Program-made: the position numbers and the translations under genes
Shown: piece by piece, positions 32,379 through 40,637 of the stretch
Numbering within the stretch: position 1 is the stretch's first letter
How the letters are laid out: each line of letters starts with the position of its first letter
Assembly (NCBI GenBank): GCA_029844215.1
Contig: CM056733.1
Span: 15,621,501 to 15,685,500 of the forward strand
Reading direction: 5' to 3'
Length of the DNA stretch: 64,000 bases
Source of the DNA: Przewalskia tangutica
Lineage: Eukaryota; Streptophyta; Magnoliopsida; Solanales; Solanaceae
Notes under the pieces: model-generated
The model's input: only the letters and a program-made list of their open reading frames with translations
What the model was told of the DNA's origin: nothing
The model's database searches: none

Positions 32379-32738
32379 TTACTTTATCATAAAAGTCTTT
32401 AGATTAGAGATTCCTAAACCTGGAATTTTCTGGACTAATCTTTTTATAAAATCTGCTATGTATTTAAGACTTCCTATAGGAATCTTACTCGGGATCTTAG
32501 CAGAGAACTCAATGGCTCTATGGATTGGTTTATTGGTTCCTTGATATAGAACATATCTTAAGGACTTAATGGCTGCCTGAAAAGACATCAATAAATCTTT
32601 TTTACTAGGTATCTGGTACCCATGTGGTCTCTGATTTATTATGAGTCTCGAGACTCTCTTCTTTCTTTCAGGCGTAGAAAGCTGAATAACTCCTCTGTGA
32701 TTTAGAACGTCTAATGATTTCCTTTTCAAGCAGATCAT
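32379..32738 (-). pseudogene. V3 reverse transcriptase remnant without catalytic palm
   Basis: The reverse strand has RT finger sequence (RLIINQRPHGYQIPSKK), then jumps to HRAIEFSAKIPSKIP and GSLKYIADFIK, which belong to the thumb/connection end of caulimovirid RT. The palm with YxDD and the preceding catalytic Asp are absent, so this RT cannot have been active. The same deletion is present in V2, so it predates the inverted duplication. Confidence 0.75.
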
Positions 32739-33954
32739 TGACTTCCTTTTTACAGTGTTCTATGAGCTCATGGCTCATCTGGATCGGACTGGCTTTTGTG
32801 GGAATGTTCTTCTCACTCAAGTCATCCGTGTATGGCAGATCTACAGTATGCTTCTTTCTTTCGCAGAAAGCATTTGGTAGAGCTGGACATATTTCTCTTT
32901 CCATAGAATCAATTAAAATATTAACCCTATTAATTACCTCCGGGGTTTTTAAATTAGATTCTATCCTTTTTATTTTAACATCTTCTTTTAGGTAGTTAAC
33001 CTGATTGGTTAATAGCCATATTTTAAAGACTGTTTTCTGTTTAACATGATCACTGTGATCAATTAAAAAATATACGTATGGGATCATAAGGTTTCTTCCC
33101 ATAGGACTGGTGTAAATACCGTTTAACTTTGCTTTTATCTGAGTTAGGAAGGATATTCCTAAATTAATATCTTCAGTTATGATTTGTATAATAACAAAAT
33201 CATTATCGAAGCAAATATCTTTATGAGCTTTTAAAAGCTTCCAGTTTATATTAATGCTATCTCCTGTAGCAGAGTATAACTTACTGGTATTTTTACTTAA
33301 GTACTTAGTAGGAACTAATCCTTCGCAAATACAATTTTGATCTGCTCCAGAGTCTAACAACTTAATAAAATCTCTATTTATTAAAATCTTATTAATGACC
33401 TGGTAGCTTAGTGCTTTGGACATTAACATTAACCCTGGTTTACTTCCTGCTTCTTCAGAAGTGGGTGGTGTTAATCTTTTGTTAACAGGAATTAAACTCC
33501 TTAATGAACCATTTACCAACGTTTCAGCCTTTAAAGGACTGAGATTCTTTTTCATGCTAAGAATTTCTCCTTTTAACTTTTTAATCTCTTTTAATAAATC
33601 CTGAACCGTAGTGTCGGATTTAGTTTCTTTAATGGGAACCTTCTGGTGGTTATCTGTGATAACCGTACTCTGTTTCATACAGGTACAGATTTTCCCGATT
33701 TCAGATCGATCGGAGGTGGAACTACCTGAACTGTAATTTAACGAACTATCGTCACCGTAATAGTCTTCCGAAGAAATTTCAGAATTATCACTGGACTGTT
33801 CTTCATTTAATAATGAATTATTATTCATCCTTCTTTTGGGTTTCCTGACCCTTTTCTTGTTCCTTTTGATGTTAATTAACTTTGGATTGGTTAATTCATC
33901 TCGTTTATCATTTGAATCGAATCTTGCCGGATTTTTCGATTGAATTAAGCTCAT
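32668..33954 (-). CDS. V3 protease-containing frame, 428 residues
   Basis: Reverse-strand frame equal to V2 residues of about 310-735: a Lys/Arg-rich block (RNKKRVRKPKRR), a Ser/Asp/Glu-rich block, KICTCMKQ, a coiled coil (VQDLLKEIKKLKGEILSMKK), then the retropepsin with LLDSGADQNC and INLGISFL. It ends in RT finger sequence (ELIEHCKKEVNDLLEKEI). It is a fragment of the long ORF; the join to the N-terminal part (34084-34866) is broken by indels in 33955-34083. Confidence 0.75.
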   Translation of the reverse strand: MSLIQSKNPARFDSNDKRDELTNPKLINIKRNKKRVRKPKRRMNNNSLLNEEQSSDNSEISSEDYYGDDSSLNYSSGSSTSDRSEIGKICTCMKQSTVITDNHQKVPIKETKSDTTVQDLLKEIKKLKGEILSMKKNLSPLKAETLVNGSLRSLIPVNKRLTPPTSEEAGSKPGLMLMSKALSYQVINKILINRDFIKLLDSGADQNCICEGLVPTKYLSKNTSKLYSATGDSININWKLLKAHKDICFDNDFVIIQIITEDINLGISFLTQIKAKLNGIYTSPMGRNLMIPYVYFLIDHSDHVKQKTVFKIWLLTNQVNYLKEDVKIKRIESNLKTPEVINRVNILIDSMEREICPALPNAFCERKKHTVDLPYTDDLSEKNIPTKASPIQMSHELIEHCKKEVNDLLEKEIIRRSKSQRSYSAFYA

Positions 33955-34083
33955 TAAACTTTCGTTAATCTTGCTTAAAAGCGATTATTAACCTTTCGGG
34001 GTTTCATGGCGTTGCCAACAATCTTTGGTATTAAAGAAATAATCGTAAAGGGTTTTCCTTCGCTCCAACGTATATCGCTAGAT

Positions 34084-34866
34084 TTACGGCATTACTTGCT
34101 CCAAAGATTCTTGTAACAAATCGCCGATTTCTTCCTTTTGTTGCAGGATTCCTTTTGGATCCTTTTCGTTCTTTTTAAACGAAGTGTCTATCAAGATCTT
34201 ACCCTTTACGGGGACCTTAATCTGTTCTAATGGCGGAGTTACTGTTTCAACAGTTTTTTCTCCTGTGGACCATTTGTTAACAATGGAGCTCAGGGACTGT
34301 CTGCTATGGAGTTTATTAGTGATTTCAAACCACCTAAAGAATTCTATATTAGAATTAATTCTGTTCATATCACTTATCCAATTATTTCTAAATTCTATTC
34401 TTTCCTCGAGTGGGAAGGTACTGTTGTACCATTTTCTTTTAATGGCATGTTCTGGATCTACCCATAATTTGTTAAGGGTTTTCCAATCGATTTTAAAATC
34501 GATGTCTTCCTTAATGGTTCCAAGTCTACTGTGCTTTTGTGGAAGCATAGTAGTACTCCTACCACCACCTAAATTAGCTTCTGGAGCTAACCTAGTATCA
34601 AGTCTACCGTGCTTTTGTGGAAGCATAGTAGTATTCCTACCACCAATTGACTTAGCTTCTGCAGCTAATAAAGTATCAATTCTCCTGATTATTTTATCCT
34701 CTTGAGATAAAGCTTTTTGTTTAATATACTCTTTATTCTCCCGGGATTTGGAAGAAGATACGGAGTATCTATCCTTTGTAATTTCATTACTGTGGTTAGC
34801 TTCTCGAGCTAACAAAGCATTAATTCTGTTAACTAAATTATCCTCTGGAGATAAAGAAGTTTTCAT
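34084..34866 (-). pseudogene. V3 long-ORF N-terminus
   Basis: About 260 residues, almost the same as residues 1-255 of the V2 ORF, then it runs out of frame at about 34110. ATG at 34866-34864 on the reverse strand. It contains the duplicated 27-residue block and the KEDIDFKIDW linker described for V2. The break lies in a patch where V3 reads CG at several positions where V2 reads CAG or CTG. Confidence 0.75.
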
Positions 34867-34875
34867 CAATATTGG

Positions 34876-35607
34876 TAGAGATGAGTGAGTAGTCTCATAC
34901 TACCGTCCTTAGGGCGGTGTTGTTCTTAGGTTGCTAGGAAGAGTCCTGTTACTCTGCTTGAATTCCTGTAGAGCTACCAGTATAGTAACCCTGTTCGCTA
35001 GTAGTTATACTGTTCTTGGTTTCCTGTAGTTACCAATGTCGTAACCCTGTTCCGGTAGAAGTCATACTGTTTAAAGTTCCTGTAGTTACCAAGGTTGTTA
35101 CCCTGTTCCGTTAGAAGTTCACTATTCCGATTAGGTTTAATCACTTAGAGGTCGCACTGTTCTGTTTAAAAGATGATTGAGTACTACTGAAGTAAGCTTT
35201 CCTGGAGCAGTATGTTGCCCGTGAGGCCGTGGTAGGCGTAGGGCGTAGAAAACTGTTGGATGTCGCCGAAGATCGTAGGAGAAAGTCTCGGATGAACAGA
35301 ACGTGTTAACTGTTTAAGTTATTAAAAAGAATAGGAAATAGTGTAACCAATAACGGTAGGAGAATTATTTAGGTAATTATAGTGAATAATAACTAGTAGG
35401 ACAACTACGGTAGGAGAACTATTTAGGTAATTATAGTTAGTAAAGAACTTGTATAAGCAACTAGGATAGGAGTACTATTTGAGTAGTCGGAGGAATAGGA
35501 AAAGAGAAGGATCGAGTCCTAGTAAACAGATAGAACAGCAGCCCTAGGATAAGGATGGTAGTTTCCACGCTTATCAACAAACCTTGGTTAAACCAAGTTG
35601 TTTATAA
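34876..35607 (+). promoter_or_regulatory. V2 leader, complete from the primer-site edge
   Basis: Begins at the bases that follow the primer site in V1 (TTGGTAGAGATGAGTGAG) and runs to ORF1. It is also the spacer of the inverted repeat. 35142-35344 differs from V1 24624-24827 at about six positions in 204. It carries its own versions of the two short tandem arrays. Confidence 0.8.
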
Positions 35608-35913
35608 ATGAAGATGCGTCCAGAGTTTTACTACATAAGAAAATATAATTCTTATGCAATGAAATTCCTAATAGAGAGTTATTTCTGTAACAAAAGGTTA
35701 GGGAAAAACCTTAGAGAATTAGAGTATTATAAAATTGCTAAACCAATTGATGGTTTAGATAATTTTCATCAAGTCATAATTAGACAAGTAATCATCAATA
35801 AGATGGTTGCACTCTACGAAGAAAACGACGAACTAAAAAGGCGGGTCGATGTCCTTGACAATTGGCAACGCATCAATAAGAAACTAGTGGGACTCTATAC
35901 AGTCCAATATTGA
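35608..35913 (+). CDS. V2 ORF1, 101-residue pararetroviral protein
   Basis: Same length and ends as V1 ORF1 but only about half the residues identical: MKMRPEF, LRELEYY, LKRRVDVL and LVGLYTVQY align. Function unknown; a C-terminal coiled coil is likely. The stop TGA (35911-35913) shares its last base with the ATG of the long ORF (TGATG), a coupled stop-start arrangement seen in small-ORF caulimovirids. The frame is intact. There is no copy in V3. Confidence 0.8.
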   Translation: MKMRPEFYYIRKYNSYAMKFLIESYFCNKRLGKNLRELEYYKIAKPIDGLDNFHQVIIRQVIINKMVALYEENDELKRRVDVLDNWQRINKKLVGLYTVQY

Positions 35914-38228
35914 TGAAAACTTCTTTATCTCCAGAGGATAATTTAGTTAACAGAATTAATGCTTTGTTAGCTCGAGAAGCTAACCACAGTAATGAAATTA
36001 CAAAGGATAGATACTCCGTATCTTCTTCCAAATCCCGGGAGAATAAAGAGTATATTAAACAAAAAGCTTTATCTCAAGAGGATAAAATAATCAGGAGAAT
36101 TGATACTTTATTAGCTGCAGAAGCTAAGTCAATTGGTGGTAGGAATACTACTATGCTTCCACAAAAGCACGGTAGACTTGATACTAGGTTAGCTCCAGAA
36201 GCTAATTTAGGTGGTGGTAGGAGTACTACTATGCTTCCACAAAAGCACAGTAGACTTGGAACCATTAAGGAAGACATCGATTTTAAAATCGATTGGAAAA
36301 CCCTTAACAAATTATGGGTAGATCCAGAACATGCCATTAAAAGAAAATGGTACAACAGTACCTTCCCACTCGAGGAAAGAAGAGAATTTAGAAATAATTG
36401 GATAAGTGATATGAACAGAATTAATTCTAATATAGAATTCTTTAGGTGGTTTGAAATCACTAATAAACTCCATAGCAGACAGTCCCTGAGCTCCATTGTT
36501 AACAAATGGTCCACAGGAGAAAAAATTGTTGAAACAGTAACTCCGCCATTAGAACAGATTAAGGTCCCCGTAAAGGGTAAGATCTTGATAGACACTTCGT
36601 TTAAAAAGAACGAAAAGGATCCAAAAGGAATCCTGCAACAAAAGGAAGAAATCCGACAGTTGTTACAAGATACTGGAGCAAGTAATGCCCATAAATCTAG
36701 CGATATACCGGTTGGAACAGAAGGGAAAACCCTTTCTGATTATTTCTTTAATACCAAAGAGCTGTTGGCAAAACGCCATAGAAACCCTGAAAAGGTTAAT
36801 AATCAGTTTTTAAGCAAGATTAACAGAAAGTTTAATGAGCTTAATTCAATCAGAAAATCCAGCAAGGATTCCAGTTCAAATGATAAAAGAGATGAATTAA
36901 CCAATCCAAAGTTAATTAACATCAAAAGGAACAAGAAAAGGGTCAGGAAACCCAAAAGAAAGATGAATAATAATTCATTAACTATTACAAAGTTAGATGA
37001 AGAACAGTCCAGTGATAATTCTGAAGTTTCTTCGGAAGGGTATTACAGCGACGATAGTTCATCAAATTACAGTTCAGGTAGTTCCACCTCCAGCTCAGAC
37101 TGTGAGAGTACTGGGAAAATCTGTACCTGTATGAAACAGAGTACGGTTATCACAGATAACCACCAGAAGGTTCCCATTAAAGAAACTAAATCCGACGCTA
37201 CGGTTCAGGATTTATTAAAAGAGATTAAAAAGTTAAAAGGAGAAATTCTTAGCATGAAAAAGAATCTCAGTCCTTTAAAGGCTGAAACGTTGGTAAATGG
37301 TTCATTAAGGAGTTTAATTCCTGTTAACAAAAGATTAACACCACCCACTTCTGAAGAAGCAGGAAGTAAACCAGGGTTAATGTTAATGTCCAAAGCACTA
37401 AGCTACCAGGTCATTAATAAGATTTTAATAAATAGAGATTTTATTAAGTTGTTAGACTCTGGAGCAGATCAAAATTGTATTTGCGAAGGATTAGTTCCTA
37501 CTAAGTACTTAAGTAAAAGTACCAGTAAGTTATACTCTGCTACAGGAGATAGCATTAATATAAACTGGAAGCTTTTAAAAGCTCATAAAGATATTTGCTT
37601 CGATAATGATTTTGTTATTATACAAATCATAACTGAAGATATTAATTTAGGAATATCCTTCCTAACTCAGATAAAAGCAAAGTTAAACGGTATTTACACC
37701 AGTCCTATGGGAAGAAACCTTATGATCCCATACGTATATTTTTTAATTGATCACAGTGATCATGTTAAACAGAAAACAGTCTTTAAAATATGGCTATTAA
37801 CCAATCAGGTTAACTACCTAAAAGAAGATGTTAAAATAAAAAGGATAGAATCTAATTTAAAAACCCCGGAGGTAATTAATAGGGTTAATATTTTAATTGA
37901 TTCTATGGAAAGAGAAATATGTCCAGCTCTACCAAATGCTTTCTGCGAAAGAAAGAAGCATATCAGATTCACATACACGGATGACTTGAGTGAGAAGAAC
38001 ATTCCCACAAAAGCCAGTCCGATCCAGATGAGCCATGAGCTCATAGAACACTGTAAAAAGGAAGTCAATGATCTGCTTGAAAAGGAAATCATTAGACGTT
38101 CTAAATCACAGAGGAGTTATTCAGCTTTCTACGTCTACAAGAACGCTGAAAAAGAAAGAGGAGTCTCGAGACTCATAATAAATCAGAGACCACATGGGTA
38201 CCCGATACCTAGTAAAAAGATTTATTGA
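35913..38228 (+). CDS. V2 long ORF: deletion-derived polyprotein with protease, 771 residues
   Basis: The ATG at 35913 overlaps the ORF1 stop. Residues 1-117 have no match in V1; they hold two copies of a ~27-residue block (66-91 and 92-117) ending TTMLPQKH-RL-T. Residues 118-230 (KEDIDFKIDW, HAIKRKWY, FFRWFEIT) match V1 255-365. Next come a basic block, an acidic/Ser block (about 370-405), KICTCMKQ, a coiled coil near 435-465, and a retropepsin with catalytic Asp about 515 in LLDSGADQNC. It ends in RT finger sequence (PHGYPIPSKK). The movement domain, coat domain and zinc knuckle of V1 are absent, yet the frame is open across both deletions. The RT palm is missing downstream. Confidence 0.8.
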   Translation: MKTSLSPEDNLVNRINALLAREANHSNEITKDRYSVSSSKSRENKEYIKQKALSQEDKIIRRIDTLLAAEAKSIGGRNTTMLPQKHGRLDTRLAPEANLGGGRSTTMLPQKHSRLGTIKEDIDFKIDWKTLNKLWVDPEHAIKRKWYNSTFPLEERREFRNNWISDMNRINSNIEFFRWFEITNKLHSRQSLSSIVNKWSTGEKIVETVTPPLEQIKVPVKGKILIDTSFKKNEKDPKGILQQKEEIRQLLQDTGASNAHKSSDIPVGTEGKTLSDYFFNTKELLAKRHRNPEKVNNQFLSKINRKFNELNSIRKSSKDSSSNDKRDELTNPKLINIKRNKKRVRKPKRKMNNNSLTITKLDEEQSSDNSEVSSEGYYSDDSSSNYSSGSSTSSSDCESTGKICTCMKQSTVITDNHQKVPIKETKSDATVQDLLKEIKKLKGEILSMKKNLSPLKAETLVNGSLRSLIPVNKRLTPPTSEEAGSKPGLMLMSKALSYQVINKILINRDFIKLLDSGADQNCICEGLVPTKYLSKSTSKLYSATGDSININWKLLKAHKDICFDNDFVIIQIITEDINLGISFLTQIKAKLNGIYTSPMGRNLMIPYVYFLIDHSDHVKQKTVFKIWLLTNQVNYLKEDVKIKRIESNLKTPEVINRVNILIDSMEREICPALPNAFCERKKHIRFTYTDDLSEKNIPTKASPIQMSHELIEHCKKEVNDLLEKEIIRRSKSQRSYSAFYVYKNAEKERGVSRLIINQRPHGYPIPSKKIY

Positions 38229-38435
38229 TGTCTTTTCAGGCAGCCATTAGGTCCTTAAGATATGATCTCTATCAAGGAACCAATAAACCAATCCATAGAG
38301 CCATTGAGTTCTCTGCTAAGATCCCGAGTAAGATTCCTATAGGAAGTCTTAAATACATAGCAGATTTTATAAAATGATTAGTCCAGAAAATTCCAGGTTT
38401 AGGAATCTCTAATCTAAAGACTTTTATGATAAAGT
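38229..38435 (+). pseudogene. V2 RT C-terminal remnant
   Basis: After the stop at 38226, another frame reads SFQAAIRSLRY, HRAIEFSAKIPSKI and GSLKYIADFIK, interrupted by a TGA where V3 has Arg. Same palm-less structure as V3. Confidence 0.7.
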
Positions 38436-39400
38436 AAGTCTTTAACAATCAGGCTAAAAACCATTGGATTTAGCATGAAAGGTCGGAAGGACCTATGCCG
38501 TCTTTCAGTGGAAATGGCCAGAGGGTTCGTTAAGATAGATACCTCCTAAATAGGAAATAGTCTTCAGAAACAGTCGAACAAGTTGATAAGAGTCAAAATT
38601 GTTTCATATAAGAGTACTATGTAGTACCAAAATAATTTGCTAATATTTTTAAGAGTCGACTGCAAAGCAGCCAAAGAAACTTTAAAAAAAAAAAAATTTA
38701 GTTTCAAAACAGATTTTGCCAGGAGGCAAGCTTTATTATCAAATTTCGAATTTTAAATTTGATTTTATAAGGGAAAAAACTCTCTGCCAGATTTCCTGAT
38801 GAGAGAATTTTGCAGGGAAATAATGAGGCCAGGATCCCAGGGCTTACGCCCGATGAGACCACCCTTTCAGAATAAGTTAGAAGAAAAAATGAAACGAATT
38901 TTTGCGTAAAAACTGCAGGATGATTCTTCATAAACCCAATGGATGTAATAGGTTCACGACGTGAGATCTCCCAATTATACCAGTCTCCTCTAAAAAGGGG
39001 AAGGAACAGGTTCAACCGTTCAAAGCTACACCAAAGATCTGCCTGCAGCAGATGCACAGGATGGTTCCCCCGGAATCATACTCAGTTAAACCAGTAGGGC
39101 CCTCTAAGAAAGAGATACCAAATTTCATTCGTAAATGGGAATTTATCCATACCTGCACTTCGCCGTTAACGGCACCGACAAATAGTATGAAAATTTTAGG
39201 GTACAAGATTTGCTAAAACCATGTTATACTGCATCACCAAGATGTGGATACTCAAGACTTCAAAACTAGAAGTACTATGAGTTTATTTTAGTTGATACCG
39301 ACTCCATGTAAGTCGAACACAAGTATTTTGATAAAATGTACTAATTGAGTATTCCAAATTTACCATTAAAAGATTTTAAGTCCATTTAATTGGTATGTAG
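38436..39400 (+). pseudogene. V2 RNase H and downstream remnant
   Basis: ESTAKQPKKL/RVDC-AAKE-type sequence at 38650-38690 mirrors the RNase H signature of V3. An A run (38681-38697) interrupts it. The rest, to 39400, matches V3 31410-32140 in reverse with many indels; no open frame. Confidence 0.55.
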
Positions 39401-40030
39401 ATCACCTACAAACCTGCATACCATTATCCAGACTCATGCATCGCAAGCCTATAATTGGTATGATTATAAGGATGCACGGTTCAACTTTTCGTATGTTAGG
39501 CCAAATACCCACACTTGGTTCATCAAATACGAGAAGGATTAAGGAGAAAGTTATTCCTGGATGGTTCTACGAATGGTGGAGCATCTTGGAGGAAATTCAC
39601 GGTGGTAGCTTCAAGCTTCCATGATAAGTATAAGAGTTTCCAAGAGGAACAACAGATTTCGACTTTACCAGAACATATTAAGTTATGAAAGTTCTTTTTT
39701 AATAAAAAATTTCAGATATCATTAATTGGTCATTCGACATCCAGAGATAAACAGATCCGTTATTTAAGCAAGACCATCGTAATTAAAGGATGGAGCCCAA
39801 AACCAGGAAGAAATTAAGGTAAAACCGAGAAGAAGCCCATCTTCCTCGTGAAACCTCACGTCTAAGTCGAAACCGTAGGAAGCTATTAGAAGCTCTGGCG
39901 AAATTAGAAGGAGAAGAAGTGGAATCCAACCACGTTGAAATGTATAACGGCGACATACGCTCATTCCCCGAGGAATTGCAAGCTTCACGCAGATGCAGAT
40001 CTCAAAGAAATAATGACGCAGTCCCTTCCA
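39401..40030 (+). pseudogene. V2 copy of the Trp-rich C-terminal ORF, frameshifted
   Basis: Counterpart of V3 30770-31381. KEKVIPGWFYEWWSI is in frame within 39436-39624; other parts lie in other frames with stops. It is more damaged than the V3 copy. Confidence 0.6.
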
Positions 40031-40330
40031 AAGAAAGGACATAAAACAGGATGGTGACACTTGCCCTTTCAGAAAAGTAAAGGACACTTGCCCCTTCGGA
40101 TAAAGCAGAAAGCGACACATGCCCCTTCGGAAAAGCAAGAGTCAAAAATAAAGCAGATGGTGACATTTGCCCTTTCGCAAAAGCTAAAGGACAAAATCTA
40201 TAAAGCAGACAGCGACATTTGCCTCTTCAGAAAAGAAAGAGCCAAAGACAAATGACATAAAGAAGAAGACAAAGGACTTTAAAGGTAAGACGTTTGCCGC
40301 TTCAAAAGCAAAGGTCATGTAATCTCAGCC
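40020..40330 (+). promoter_or_regulatory. V2 upstream promoter repeats
   Basis: Units with GACACTTGCCCCTTCGG and GACATTTGCCCTTTCGC, as in V1 and V3, end about 60 bases before the TATA. Confidence 0.6.
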
Positions 40331-40387
40331 GTCCATTTGTTTTAAACAGAACCGTCCACGTGTTAGGACGAATAGTTCATTCGAGGC

Positions 40388-40499
40388 CTATTTAAGGTTC
40401 TCATTTTGTAATTGCTAAGGCATCCGGAAATATCCCCCTCTCTCTCTTTCCTTGCCTGATTTTGTATCCCTCTCTCTCCTTTCAAATGCTTTGAATAAA
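40388..40499 (+). promoter_or_regulatory. V2 TATA element and poly(A) signal
   Basis: CTATTTAAGG at 40388-40397 and AATAAA at 40494-40499, with the conserved CATCCGGAAATATCCCCC between. V2 ends at 40592, only four to six bases into the primer site (TTATGGT). V2 thus starts and stops at the primer site, a linear unit of about 5.7 kb. Confidence 0.7.
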
Positions 40500-40592
40500 A
40501 TTGTAAGTTTTAAATTATATTTTCATATTTTGGTTTTAAATTCTGCTTTTCGCATCTTAAACTGTTATTCCGCCTTATTCACACTTTATGGT

Positions 40593-40637
40593 GTAACGAC
40601 CCAATTACCCGTCGCCCGACCCAATTACCCGTCGCCC
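40593..40637 (+). repeat. Junction filler: 20-bp tandem duplication
   Basis: GACCCAATTACCCGTCGCCC occurs at 40598-40617 and again at 40618-40637; the left copy of the duplication (20092 onward) has it once. It is preceded by a few bases (TGTAAC) of unknown origin. Confidence 0.8.

Larger units (their letters stand above)
30253..34875 (-). repeat. Left arm of the pararetroviral inverted repeat (genome copy V3)
   Basis: The reverse complement of 35904-40573 over about 4.6 kb. It runs from the start of the long ORF (34866) to just before the primer site (30253), and it lacks leader and ORF1. Most differences from the right arm are small indels clustered in a few patches. Confidence 0.9.
35904..40573 (+). 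repeat. Right arm of the pararetroviral inverted repeat
   Basis: The reverse complement of 30253-34875. The inner edge is CCAATATTGATG and the outer edge GTTATTCCGC. Arms of 4623 and 4670 bp are separated by 1028 bp. Confidence 0.9.
24396..40592. mobile_element. Endogenous pararetrovirus cluster (Caulimoviridae), three partial genomes
   Basis: Caulimovirid hallmarks: a Met-tRNA primer site, a long leader, a small ORF followed by a long ORF with touching stop and start codons, a 30K-type movement domain, a coat zinc knuckle, a retropepsin, an RNase H remnant and a TATA-plus-AATAAA terminal region. The order is V1 (+), V3 (-), V2 (+). None of the three has an RT catalytic palm. The genus is not resolved; the small-ORF arrangement recalls badna/tungrovirus-like members. 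Confidence 0.9.

Noticed and set aside
34184..34705. 173-residue frames antisense to the viral ORF (also 36074-36595, minus)
   Set aside because: Exact antisense shadows of the conserved viral N-terminus, with no own signals.
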